NCBI GenBank assembly: GCA_958299035.1
Contig: CATQJL010000112.1
Coordinates: 56,277,140-56,341,139 of the forward strand
Direction: 5' to 3'
DNA length: 64,000 bases
DNA from: Cylicocyclus nassatus
Lineage: Eukaryota > Nematoda > Chromadorea > Rhabditida > Strongylidae
Shown here: positions 13,301-26,100 of the stretch, in pieces
How the letters are laid out: every line of letters starts with the position of its first letter
How positions within the stretch are numbered: position 1 is the first letter of the stretch
The notes under the pieces: generated by a model
Databases searched by the model: none
Seen by the model: the letters and a program-made list of their open reading frames with translations, nothing else
What the model was told of the DNA's origin: nothing
Position numbers and translations under genes: made by a program

Positions 13301-16300
13301 TAAATTCTTAGATTTCTAAGCCCACGAAAATTTTATAAACCACTCCCAAATTCTTTTCGACCTTGCTTGACCCGTTCACAAGCAACTTCTGTCGCCTTTT
13401 CCCTCACTCCCTCCCCCCTCCCACTTCTCTTCCCTGAAGAATTTGCCGAATCGCCAATGTCTAAACGAAATTAGTAACTCCACTCCTAGTTGGAAAAAAT
13501 ATTTTGCGTGTGTTCATGTTATGTTTTAAGAATCTAATTTTTTCAAGGAATTTTCTTCTAAATGGAGGTAGAAAGCTTTTGAAGCGAACTAAATAATCTG
13601 TTTCTTCAGTCTCTATATAAAAATCAATCTGTATGTATCTGACTGGGCAGATTCCACGCTATAATAGGAAGGCATAATCTTTTGATGAATTAGATTTACT
13701 GCAGTGCCGCATTTGGAATTCAGTTTGACACTATATTAAAGGCTAATGCGTAAATCATTAGTAAGTAGTTCCGTTTATTCCTCCCCCCCCCCCCCACTCG
13801 CAACTCCCCTGCTCTCATTTGAGTCAATACGACACATAGACAAAAGAGCAGATCAAAATAAGTGACGAGTATGTGTTTCCCTTGGTCTCCTAGGCAATAT
13901 AGTATTGTAATGCTTCATTATGATGACAGGGCAAGCCATAAAATTAAACATGATGTAGAATTCGCTATTTTAATCGAAAATTCTCAATACAGATATCGAT
14001 CCGAGCTTCCAAAATTTTTAATTTAATAGCAGACATCAAATTTTTGATCGTACCACTTTTATAAAGCATGAAGGCATTGGCCAGGTAAATCCTTGACTCC
14101 AGCTTTTTTTCCCATTTCGATAGCTTTTCATGGCCCAGATTTTGGGTGTAACCTTTATAGTGTCACGCAAAAAAAAACCTTTTTAGTGCGTGTCATTTTG
14201 AAATGTGAACGATTGCCAGGCGCTATTTTGACAGAATCAAACAAAAACACAGATGCACAGCATAAGTATTGATTTTCCTTGCCATGTCAAAACGCGTTGA
14301 GAAGAAATCGCCGACTGGGCGGGATTGAAGTCACGCCAAATATTATAAAAGGGCGCGGTCGCCATGGACCATGAACAGCATGCAATGCTTTCAATGGTAT
14401 TGTTGAGTTGGTCATTCCTGTTCTGTCATTCAATTCTGTAGATTCGAAGGAATTTTATCAAGTTTCACTTTTTTCTGATTAAAAGCCTTTACTATCCCGT
14501 TGACTTTTGAAAATATTTACTATCTTTCTAAAATCCACTTTTGTGACTTTCACACCTAAATTTTTGTCCTCTAGTGGATTGAAGCTTAGTGATTTTTCGC
14601 GTAGAAGTTTTGACTTCTTTACTACAAGAAGAGAGACTGTGCCATTCAGTTGGGGAATTTCCGGAATTTCATGAATGCCTTGATATAAAATGTGATCTAG
14701 AGCACTCCAGAATTTTGAATTTGATAACTGAAGGATTCGCCAACCATTCAAGATACCATTTGTTTCTCTTCATGCTTGAACACCCATCAGTTGCACATCA
14801 AAAACGTTTTAGCGTTCTCGTTTTCTTGATTATTTTCAAAATTTTACTGTTTAACATTTTTATACTATCTCGTCCCATAATGTTTTTCCTCAGAAAAGAT
14901 CCTCTTCGGTTCAATAACCTTACTCTTTCTGTACTTACTAGACAGTTCCACAGAAACCGAAATTTTAGGCGAAACCGAAACCGAAAAAGTTGATGAAAGT
15001 GGTTTTTAGCCAACCTAACAATTTCGACTTTTTGCATTGAACTAGTCAGCACATACGGCAAAATTTCAAAAAAAAAATCAAATATAGGTATAATCACCTA
15101 GTGCCATTGATTTCCATAGCGACAGCTGATATGGTCCATTCTTGCCAGAAAATCCCAGATTAAACCTCACACCGTATTTTACAAAGGACCAGTTCCTTGA
15201 ATGCGGTAGAAATTCCCGTCAGAATGTGAATTTCGAAGTGAATTTCTGGCAATAAAAAAAGTCGTGTAAGATGTCTTGAGCCATGGCTTATTTGAGACCA
15301 CCATCAGTATCCTCAAAAAAGTTCAGGTATCTAAATCTACCGACACTTTCTTTGATCACCATCATCCAAACTTTTGACATGGTAGAAGGCAACATCGATG
15401 TCATTACTGTCCCGCGCAAGGAGGTTTTAGAAGCCAAAAGAAAGCGAACATAAATGGTGCGGGTGTTTCTCGCGAGCACTTCTGCTGCTAGTATCGGTCG
15501 CAGTTGCTTTCAAGCCTTATTTCTTTCCTTTATTATAACAATCACAGGAAAAGCTCAGTCTAGAAATTCACCTGAGCTTAACCGTCTCGCTTATTTCGAA
15601 AATGCAGCTTCAAGAGCTCAAAGCTAACGAAAATGTATAACGCGCACTGCACCTTTGTATGGGTGGGATCTGGAAATGGAGGTTCGGTACAAAAAAAATC
15701 CAAAAGTGAACATCACATTTCGTAGCACATCACACCAGTGGCGTACCCAGGATTTCCGTTCGGCGTGGAGGAGGGGGGGGGGAGCAATAAAAAAATGTTC
15801 TGATGAAGGTACGTAGCATGAGCCACGCACGCCGAAAAGTAGTTTGATATGCTTTCTAAAATTTTCGCGGCCTTTAAGCCCAAAGTTAGAAGGGGATGGT
15901 CACGTCTTCGAAAAAAAATTTACTGAAGCTAGACTGTTTAGAAAAAATTTCCAGATTTTTCAATCTTCTACAAGTGTGAACCAGTCATTGCACCTTTTTA
16001 TAACTCATGCAAGTAACTTTCAAAAATCTTGCGACCCATTCTCAAGGAAAGGGGCTCCCTCCACCCCTCCCCTCTTCCCTCGGTACGCCACTGCATCACA
16101 TCAATAGCAACTTCAACGAAAATATTGAAAGACTGAAACTTCGAAGGTTCTCATTATACAAAAAAATAAGCTTGTAAAATAGCGCGTGAAATCAGTGAAG
16201 GCTAGTTCCGGGCGGAGGCGGATGCTACATAAAGGAAGCGCATGCAGCGCGACGCGTTAGAGGTGCCCGCAAGTAAGCTCAAAAGGCTATCTTTAGAATC

Positions 16301-17597
16301 TGCAACATTTACGCCGTTTGTCAGATTACAAATCAGCCGCGCCTAAAGTGCAACTGCGGGCGTGCGTGGAGTCTTTTTTGGTAGAGGCACTTTCAAGATC
16401 TCAGTATCTACGCCTCTAGCAATCGCTAACTCCCTTACTCTGGAAGAACTCTCTCGTTAGAAGCTTGAGCCATCGAGCGCGACATCTTGCTCACAATCGA
16501 GACATTTATAACTTATTGTGTGTACTGCACACCACGCATGGCGTCCCATGACTTGCGAATGCATGAAGTTCGAATTTGTAGCAGCTTAGTTCGTTTTTTC
16601 ATGTAAAGTCGACTGCACGAAATCGCCCGGGTCACTGTAGGTTGAACGCACGCGAACGTGCCTGCAACGCGGCTGCCGAGTAGAGGCTATGATGACGCAA
16701 GCGCGCGAATGCCAATGTTAGCGCGCAAGAGACACGCGCGCCGGCGTTCAGTTTGGGCGATCCCCTGCAGGGAACTATATAAGCAGTGCAGACGGTAAGT
16801 GTAGGTAGTAAAGTTGAAGGTATGTAGTGTCGTGGTGCCGACATTTGCCGACAACACTTGCGCGTAAACAGATGGCCAAGGACAGAAAGAACACGAAAAT
16901 GTGCGCTCTAAAGCCATTCTGCACGCGCAAACTGACAAGATTTCGAGCGTAGCGATTTGTTCACGAGCAATTGTTGTCGACAAACACAGGTACACCATAT
17001 AGCCTACAGAAATTACTTGAAGGTTTCCATAAACACTTCAACAGGAGGCCGACAATGCTTCACTTATAAGTCATCGAGCCGTATGTAATTTAATATGCGT
17101 ATTGCACAGTGTGCGCACTACTTGACGACTTGTAAGAATAGAATCTGCTCACTTTCACTGATTTTTCCTTGCTTTACTGTCTTTTAAATTGGCTGGAAAT
17201 GCATGAGTAGCGTACGAACTTCTACACTGCTGCGTTAAAAAAGGTTTTATTTCATAGAGGAGTCGTCGGTTGCCGCGCATAGTGTGCAGACTCGCATATC
17301 ACGTTACTAATGGATGAAAACACTTCCAAAATTTTCATCATCTTAATATTCTACAGCTTCTTAGATAACGAGAAAATCTTTGTACAAACCAATTTTCTTC
17401 CAGCTCTACATACGGACAAGACCGATTCGTACTACATCCAATGCAGCGTCATCTTCGCCAGTCTAACGATCTTTCTTGTCTACAATTGCTGGCAAGCCAT
17501 CATCTCGTTATCCTATCAAGAACATCTACGACTGACGCGACCCAGCTATTCGCCCAGACCTACCGTATTGATTGTGAATAAGCAACCCCAATATTAA
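7377..17597 (+). CDS. Four-pass membrane protein, nematode small tetraspan-like family
   Basis: Four coding exons in continuous phase: 7377-7442, 8875-9057, 9447-9549 and 17404-17597, ending with TAA and giving 181 aa. Donors are AAT|GTAGGT, TCC|GTGAGT and ACA|GTGAGT; acceptors end in CTCAG, TTTCAG and TTCCAG. A short basic N-terminus (KKKDRCLGG) precedes four hydrophobic segments, at roughly residues 26-46, 50-70, 80-106 and 127-148, followed by a polar tail with Pro and Tyr residues that ends PQY. No signal peptide or catalytic motif is visible. The layout resembles the small four-TM proteins (LAPTM-like or DUF families) common in nematodes, but I cannot name an orthologue and assign no function. 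The last intron is 7.85 kb and full of repeats. The gene converges on polybromo, whose stop is about 0.9 kb away. Confidence 0.75.
10139..10528. repeat. Foldback element, AAGGCAGCGTCCAGG family
   Basis: A near-palindrome of about 390 bp. The left end reads AAGGCAGCGTCCAGG followed by an ATTCTCGACTTCTATA motif, and the right end is its reverse complement. The arms stay alignable inward through GGCGCTGATTCCGAATATGG and CCAAAATAGCCCC. The same termini bound a second element at 47797-48151. No coding capacity. Confidence 0.75.
15736..16093. repeat. CAGTGGCGTACCC-terminal MITE-like element
   Basis: Left end CAGTGGCGTACCCAGGATT, right end CGGTACGCCACTG (reverse complement of the left). The interior carries a G-rich run near the left end and a pyrimidine-rich stretch near the right. 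It is homologous in order to the element at 46304-46632. Non-autonomous, no open frame. Confidence 0.65.
16600..16800 (+). promoter_or_regulatory. GC-rich segment with TATA-like box and splice donor
   Basis: A CpG-rich block inside the last intron of the membrane-protein gene contains ACTATATAAG at about 16775-16784. About 12 nt further on a consensus donor follows, GACG|GTAAGTG (GT at 16795). This could be an internal promoter with a short non-coding first exon that splices to 17404 or elsewhere. No coding potential is needed for this reading, and it may also be chance. Confidence 0.3.
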
Positions 17598-18509
17598 GGA
17601 TGAGCTTTACTCCATTATTATCTCCCCCCCCCTCTTCGGCTCAATACTAACATATCGTGTCGAGGCCACCGGTTAGCTGTAGCCTCTCTCTTTTGCCCTA
17701 ACTTATTCACTTGCCTTGCTAGCTTTACTCCACAGTTCTTGTTGAGTGTTGTATGATCCCAAATGCCTTTCCCATTGTGTCTTTAAGAAGATACGATCTC
17801 TATTGTAATCATTATGCACTGCCAACGATAACGCGAAGAAAAAAATGATTTCAATCGATTTCTTTGTTCATCATCGACCTCACCAAACTACATATTTAAC
17901 GACGAAAAAAAAGGAAGGCTCAACAAAACAAATTTGGAGTAAAAAAAGTATCAATCAATTAATCAGTTATCATATCATATAACAAACATCATCACAAATG
18001 TACACATAGGGTCAGAGACCTACAAATTCACCGTATGCGAGATAGTAAGATGTGATGTTCACGTTGATGAGGATTGCATCGCAAGGGGCGGGTGGGGGCG
18101 TTTCTTATGCTTAATTAAAGGGTTGTGGGAGGGGCGAGAGTGTGGATAAAAAGCAGGGGGCGGGTCGGGAGTGGAGTTGATTGCTTTGGACAGATGGACA
18201 CACGCACACACGGACGCACATACGAGAGAGAGGTGAATGGGGCGCGAAAATCAGGGGCGGGACGTGGGATCGCAGGGTTAAAGGCTTCTCGATTTCGATT
18301 GCAAGCGAAGAGTGATACTGCGCGGATACGAGGAGATCATTGAACCATCAAAACAAGGCACAACAGCCTCTGCTTAATGTCTAGTGGAAATGTGCGATAT
18401 ACGAGTGGGGAGACAAACAGTTAAAAGATCATCAGACGAGTTATTGTGTAACAGACGACATGAAGAGCGCAGATTGGACATACATAAATTAAAATTCCAT
18501 CCATTCTGC
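17598..18509. other. Convergent intergenic spacer
   Basis: The stop codons of the membrane-protein gene (+) and polybromo (-) face each other across about 0.9 kb. It contains a C-rich run near 17623, AT-rich sequence, and a GC-richer block with GACACACGCACACACGGACG-type repeats near 18190-18220. No gene seen; both 3' UTRs probably lie here. Confidence 0.6.
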
Positions 18510-20155
18510 TCATAAAACACCAGCAAATTCCCTCTCTACTGACAAGTTACAAGTGCTTTGAAGAAGTTCGTCGCGTAGTCGCCATAGCGCGCGTACCACA
18601 TCATCCTCGCGTGCGACAGGCCGACCGCGCGATTCCTGAATAGCATGAAAGAAGTGTGATTATGACATCCAGAAACTGACTAGAAGATACGAGAAACAAA
18701 CGAAAAAGCAGACTCACCCTGATCCAGTGGGTCGGTGGTGGTCGGGCTGCATTTGGCTGCGCATTGCGCGGATTTGTGTTCAATGATGCGTCCCATTTGG
18801 AGACACTGCGCTGACGATTCGACGAAAGTGATTCGATATACCTAAGATGATATCATTTTGGAGACATGCCAGTAACGATGAGTAAGAAAGATAAAAGGAA
18901 AGAATTTCAAACATCTTCTAAAAGTAATGTGTGCTATTGAGCTTCAACTAGCTGATAATGTCAAAATATTTTTATAATGAAAAGCAGATCTCAGACACAT
19001 TTAGCTATAGGCTGCTGCATGACGAAGGCGCAATATCTTCGGGCGCGAACGCGGCTTCATTAGCCGCAGAGCGCATAAGCGAAGGAGCTGAATCAGCAAT
19101 CGTGAGGATACGCGCGCGTCGTGTTCGCGCCCGCTTAAGTGACACCGCTTCTGCGCCTTCGTCATGCAGTAGCCTTTACTTGAAGCCCAACTTAGCCTAC
19201 TCTCGGACCACCCACGTTAATGGGCGGCAGACATGTCCGCACTTAACTTCTGGAGTGAGCTTCTCGCTTTAGAGTTCAACTTGGGCAATCAACTTAGGGG
19301 CCCGCTATTGTACCAAACTAAGATCTCACCGCCCCTTAACTTGGGTAGAGATGCCTCTAACGACTGAACCGTCGCTGATCGAAAGAGTTTCAAAATGATG
19401 TAAAGTATGTCATCCCCCACCTTTCCCCTACCCCCCCTTTCACATAGCTATGTTCCAGGACCGCAATATTCTTCCCTGCATACTTTTTTTGACATGACCG
19501 AGGTGATCAACAAATATATTACGACATTATCTCCCAACACAACCAGTAAGATAAATCAACCTAAAGTCACAGCTGCTCGCTACTTCCAAATAAAAACTTT
19601 GGCAAAATTTAGGCAAGAATGTTCGCAGGTCACTGTTGCCCTACAGATCTTGTAGTCGACTTACCTAAGATATGTCTCCGAATGTAAGACTCGCCGCGCA
19701 TGTACGGATGATGGTGGCGCTACAAATACAGGCTCTGCGACCTGTGCTTTGACGATCGTGCGCCCTGGATCAGTGATTGGTGGTTGCACCGACGATGATG
19801 GCTGAGAAAGACAAAATTCATTCCGTTAGGATGTCACAACTATGCTATCACTCACGAAATGGCTCCTTACCATAGGTGCTTGTGAACACGAAGGCGTAGC
19901 TTGATGAGCGACTTGGGGAGTCATTTGAGCAGTAGGAGGTTGCTGATGTTGTATTGGTGACTGAAATTACTTCTATTAACCATGGCGATTTGATAAAATT
20001 GCTAGGTAACTTACGGGGTAGTGATGTTCGCCATTGAGGTGAGGAGGAATTGCATTTACATGTCCATTGACGTGGGGAGTTTGGGAGGCAGTCGCTGCTT
20101 GGGGTGTTTGGAGTCCGATACCTCGCCCATATGGGATGTGAACAAGGCTGCTTGC
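18510..20155 (-). other. pbrm-1: Gln/Pro-rich region and conserved C-terminal tail of polybromo
   Basis: Exons 20155-20015, 19960-19871 and 19801-19665 encode a low-complexity Gln/Pro/His/Ala-rich stretch. The final exons encode the family tail: HSETYLRYIESLSSN, then SVSKWDASL, PPPTHWIR and DDVVRALWRLRDELLQST. This corresponds to the tail of other polybromos (Tyr-Ile motif, Lys-Trp-Asp, His-Trp, ALWRLRD). The stop is TGA at 18512-18510. Confidence 0.85.
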
Positions 20156-23100
20156 CTGGAAACCAATTGATTTAACTAAACTCAAATCATTTAACTTAAA
20201 TCAATTACACTTCTGTCATAAAAGGTTATGCATAAAATTTCTCAACATGCGGTTTAAACTGCCAAGATAAAAGAAGGCAAAAATCATACATCACAAGATA
20301 GTATAACTGAACTCACCGCTTCGCCACCAGTATTTGGCTGAGTTGAAAGCTTGAAGAAATTCCTTCCTATCTGATTCGGATAAACATTTTTCATCGACGA
20401 AGCGAGATGCTTTTCCTGTAAAAGCATCGAAATACCATAAACATAGAAGCACTTTCACATTTTATTACAGATCAATCGATATTAGTGTACTAATGAGATA
20501 CAGAATAAACAATTTCTCCAACCTTCATGTGCCGATGAAGACGAGGTAGTGATGGGAAAGGCTTGCCTTCTTTTCTGTTACGTACACAAGTAACCCACAT
20601 GCATACATATTGCTGGTCACTATCCACTAAAATAATTCATATTTTATTTCCCAATACGGTTGAAACGTGATCAAAAGTGCGATAAAACCTACTAATAATT
20701 TGACTTGTATGATGTTGGACTATATGTTCATATAGGCCATTTTCGCTGTCGAATTGTGAGTCACAATTGATCCACTTGCATTGATAGATGCGAATTTGGC
20801 CGGGCTAAAATCAACAAATGCAGGCACAAAATGTTTCCCTAACAAATTCCACACAAGACTTCACACTAGTCTATGAAAAATCTTTCACCCCATCCAATGA
20901 AAAAAAAGACAACGAGAACATACTTGAAGCGATTTCTCGGTCGCAGCTCGCGCCGCTTCTTGTTTTGCACGTTCACTTGCGATGTATTCTGCTCTGACTT
21001 CATATTGCCTCTTTTGGTCATCGGACAACTTCTTCCACTAAATTGAACAAATCAATAATCGATAACCTTGATTCACTGTTAATATGAACTTCAAAAAGCA
21101 CCAATCACATCTAAAGATTACTGAAGCAAATAAATTCGACGCTACTCCCGTATCCGGGCCAAAAAGTCGCTCGTGAATTTTGCTCGAACTAAATCTAGGT
21201 ACTCGACCGCTGATGAAAATCACACCAATTTCGCGCGGTAGCGGCATTTTCTGTGATTACTGTAGGTATGCGGTAAAGAGACAAAATCACGGATTGGCTG
21301 GAATTCGTCCCAAAGGGGTTTTCTGACATGTTGATGGCGGATACCATGACCTTTTCACATGGTGAAACCTTTTCATGGAACGGCTGCACGTCAGGAAGTC
21401 CATTCGCGCAAAATTCGCGCCGATCGTACCTCCTGACCGTACCCTCATGGGACTACTTAGATATACGGTATGGGGTCAAAACCATGGAATTTGCTCCAAA
21501 CTTAATCCGAGGAGAGAGGGAGTATTTGCCTCGCTGATTGTGAACTGATTTCGTAGGATATTGCCATTTTCTCGGGTTACGGTAGGCATACAGTGAATAA
21601 GTCGAAGTCCCAAAACTCAGCCTTTGTCCGAAGGGGTTTTTGAATATGCTGACTGCGAATATCACGCTTGCTCGCTGCAATAATGCCTTACAATGGAATT
21701 GTGGTGATTGGCAGCATATAATTAGACACTTTTCTGCTTCTCGGGCCAGTTTAGTTTCCAAAAACTTTGATAAGCACGATAATCGTGCTAAGCACGGCCT
21801 GATACCCCCTGCAAAGTTTCAGGCAGGGTTATGGCTTTGACCCCCTACCATATATCTACCGTAACTCCGCGAAAAGTTCCCAAAACGCGGGGAGATAAGA
21901 TATTCGTGATCAAGATATCGAATAATCTCTCTAGACCAAACTCAAGGAAGTTTGTGATTTTGATCCCCTACCGTAGGCCTACCGTGACCTCAGAAAATGG
22001 CGGGCCGAAACACTCTAGAATGAGTCTGAGTGAATCACGACTTTGAAATTCTGAAGCCCGCCCCTATTTTCAAGGTGCTATTTGCACGCACTACAATGCT
22101 CAAGAGTAGTGAGAAACCAATCCATCTTAGCACACTTCACAAGGACACGCCCACAAGGCTAGCAACTTCAAGACGTCCATTTCAAAAGACAGCCTTCGCC
22201 TCGCTAACATAAGAAGTTTCGAGAGAAATTCTATGCTCTAGCGAGTTCTACTTAGGTGACTAAATAATGCACTTCTCTGCCTGTGAAATGACAATTGATT
22301 CGCCAATCAGCCCATTTATCAAATTTTCCAATCAACAAATTACCTCGATTCCTACGATCTTTGATACTTCGCCAAAACCAGAGTCTGGATTCTCGTGCAT
22401 AATGCGTTTCCTTATTTCGGCTGAGAAGAGGATGTAACCAGATTTGCTTTTTGCTGTTAATTTCGGTTGTGCAGCAAGCCAAGTCGACATTACACCGGAC
22501 TGAAATTGTAAGCAATTAGTGTGGCCGAACATAGCATTGATAATCCTTTTAAACAATTTTTATGTCTGATATACAGCCAAGCTTTTTAACTGCAAACTCA
22601 TGTCAGCGGCAAAACTCATAAGTTGCAACGATCGTAGCGCTTTGAAAGTGCTTCTAAGCACGCAATTTAAACCTAAAAAATACTTAAATGACAAGCAGCA
22701 AGTAAGAATCTCTTTTCTCTCATGCAGCCCCCATTCTGTTAGTTGCCCTACACACGTCAACACAACTTTTTTTGCTATCTAACCAGATAATCTCGAGAAT
22801 CCCTGTCGATAACAAAGTGTCTATGCAAGCCTAAAGATGATCGCAGCTGCGAAGCAGCGCCCAAGTTCGGCGCACACCGTTCGACGATCACTGCATAACG
22901 TACCTTACTGGCAGTTGACTCAGCTCCGTCAGTGTCATTTTCATCCATGTCCATGTCCAATTCTGATGGACCAGTTGATCCGTTACGAGCCAACGGTGAC
23001 ATTTCCTAAAAGCAAAACACATTGCAGTCAACATTCTAGGATGATGACACGCCCACCCACGCCCCATTCAGCTGTGCGCCAAGTTCAAAGAACAGATTTT

Positions 23101-26100
23101 AGTGTCGAATAGGATGGTGAGCGCACTTTGATCAGAATTTCAAACCAAACCACCCTTCAAGAAGCTTAAGCATTACTCGTGTTGGTCCCTACGCATTCAC
23201 ATGAAAAACGTTTTCACTGTCATTTTCGATATGAGTCCGGCTCGAACATATGAATATGAGCTTCGTTTTGATATGAGAATTCGGATCTGCATACGCTCGA
23301 ACAAAGGACGGCTTTATAGACACATTAGTGATAGCTAATTTAATCAAAAGGCAGACTTGATGTTTCGATCCGTAAAATTTTATTAGCGCGTGGGTGCGTG
23401 CGTCGTCGCATTGAAACGCTAGTGCGTCGAAGTCACTGTCAAATGCTACACATAGTTATAAAATGTGAATGTACCTTCTCCATGACTATTGGCGTTCGGA
23501 AGATGAACAACTCAGCATCCGGCAGATGTGCGCCCTTGTATTGCTGAAACATACATCGTCAACAATGGGAGTGCAACATGCGCGCACGATAAGTGCGAGG
23601 AACTCTCAATAAGGTCAAAGCATGATAACGATACGGAGCAGGCGAGGTGCAGGAGCGCAAGAAAAAGCCCTTGGCGGGTAAAATCAGCCGGAACTGCGCG
23701 GAAGGCGCTGCCGACGGCGCCATCGGGCAGAGTGCACCGAGACCGGGAAAAATGACGTTCTCGGTGAAAAGCTGTTGGGGGATCCGCGAGTGCACGGCGG
23801 TGGTGGCGGGCGGGCGCCGCCACAGCCGCCGTGGTACCCGCGTCCAGCAGCATCGGCGGTGAGCGAGAATCGCAGGCGCGATGTAGGCGACAAAATCGCA
23901 GCAACATGGGGAGTCGCACTCGCATCTCGAGCTCGACGTCGCCACCGCGACCGCCCGCCAGGCCAGCACAGACGACGCGCGCACTGCGCCGTTCGGCCCC
24001 GATTCCGTGCCTCTCCCCGCCGCCCGCACTGCCTAGCGCTTGCCCCGTCGGCCCTGTTCTCACACCATCTGCTGCTGCCTCGACAAATCTCTGCGACTCC
24101 ACGTCTGGCCCCGCTATTTTCCCCCGCCATCGTTTGCTGGAGCCTCTTTGCGATCGTTGTGTCTGCCCCGTGCAAAATCGATGGCCTATCGTGCAAGCAG
24201 CCCCGGCCCCCATTATTTGCGCCACGACTGCGATGGATCTGCGTCTCTTCGCTACGCGCACTCTCTCCGCATACTTCAATGAAAGTTGCGAGATGTTATA
24301 AACTCCTCGAAAGAGGCTTCTTCTCCTACAAATGCAGCCATAACCTTTGCTCACACCTCTACACGCCATTGATTCGACATCTCTACAACAATCTCATGAA
24401 GGATTCCGTGCCGCCGAACATCGCACGGATGCGGAAAGTCTCTCGCGGCATATCATGGCCGCGCCTACCGCACCCACAGCACGGAAGAGAAGTTCTACAG
24501 CAGGCAGACGAGGCGCCCGCCCTCCATCCCTTTCACACGCACTTTCTCACGCTCTATCATGCCTTTCCCACGCTTCTTCATCACTACGATGACACCGCTG
24601 CAACTAACAAGGCGCCCTACAACACGAAATCGCACAAACGCAATCGCTTAGGTCACTTAGGTCGCTTAGGTCTCACCTTGAACTTCCGCAGTGGTTTTGC
24701 AGAGTCAATATGCATTGGTAAGCCGCCATTTAGAGGATCATAGTTTTCGTCATCGGCAGCGGTCTAGAATAGACACAATCTAGTATGACGTAATAATGCA
24801 ATCGATTCGAAAACAAGAAGATGACAAACTTTTTCCACTGGCTTAATAAAGAGCGACGACGGTTCGCCTTTCGCAAAAGAATGGCCCGGTATGCGAGAAT
24901 CGCACACAAAAACGTCACATTCAGGAATCTCCGTCGGACGTTCTGGAAAATAAATCAAGTGTATTATGAAGACAGACTCAAACATAGTGTAAAACATGCC
25001 TTTCACAAATTCCTTCGGTGTTAGCACTGCACAATGACTTTGAATGTCCTCAATTCGTCTAGTTTGGTCAGGTTGGTCGACAGCGAATACCTGAGAGCGA
25101 AACACACGTCAGTGTATACATTGTCATCGTTCCGTTGCCCTTCTTTTTTCAACTAAGCTGTTAGCAATCGATACTGCAAGCTCTTGGCCTATCATTTTTA
25201 GGTTTTCCACCTACGATAAGCGTCCGCAACTTCAACTTTTCGCAGGAGTTCGAGGTGCACAATTTTAACAAGCAAAGGGGCTTACTAAACTTGAGTATAA
25301 GACAGCTTGTTAAACCTACTCATTATGAAGTGCATTACATACAAGCTTAGTATCTTGCGCCGCTGCAGAAATCACTTTACTCCCCATTGCAAATACTGAA
25401 AAAAAGGTGTCTAGCAATACCACAATAACGAACTTAGCGCAGAAAGTGCGAACTATTCGATGTTAGGGCACGACTGCATGACTCATTCAGACCCATAACA
25501 ATACTATGGGATCGCCTGACGCAAGTGATTATAGAAAAGCAGATAGGTTGCTCTTACAGATTTGAAAGAATAATGGGGGAAGGAATGAAAGATGCATCAT
25601 TGATCAATAGTCATTTTCGTAGCTGCAAAAGCAGGGAACATTTTCTTCGAAAATGGCAGAGCTTGTTCAGGAAAACTGCGTTTCTGACTGCCTAGCAGCA
25701 CTGGAGGTCCCAAGATTTCCATTCCGGGGAGGGGGGAGAGGGGAGGGAACAAAGAACTTCTCTTGATAGCAAGTGTTTCAGAAAATTTGTGGGCCAACAG
25801 AAATTCAGAAAGAAGGGGGCGGCAACCATGTTCCCAAAAAAATTACAGGGCTAATCCAAAGTCAACAATATTATTTTATTCATGTACAAGTAAAAACAGG
25901 TCATTTGCATATTTTTATGACTTAATAAGCAGTAATATTAGTGTAAGCAATTTTCGAAAAATCCGCGGCCCATTTTCGGAAGCTTCACTTTTTTTCAAAA
26001 ATACCGAGGTGTATAAGAGACATGGCGTTTGAAAGTCCAGAATTAGTGAACAATTTTCTTCACATTGTACTCATAACCCCTCACTATAACTCCTTTCATT

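Larger units (their letters stand above)
9550..17403 (+). other. Large repeat-filled intron of the membrane-protein gene
   Basis: This 7.85-kb intron separates the third and fourth coding exons. It holds a foldback element (10139-10528), a CAGTGGCGTA-family element (15736-16093), homopolymer runs (C14 at about 11956-11969, C13 at about 13783-13795) and a GC-rich segment with a TATA-like site (about 16600-16800). I found no convincing nested coding exon. Confidence 0.6.

Noticed and set aside
14479..14993. Overlapping 90-134 codon frames on both strands
   Set aside because: AT-rich, hydrophobic low-complexity translations, with no acceptor/donor pair in phase and no recognisable family.
23512..24743. 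Long open frames (up to about 320 codons) on both strands in the GC-rich block
   Set aside because: They lie in a polybromo intron whose flanking exons join in phase, no domain is recognisable, and several frames are open at once, as expected from high GC content.
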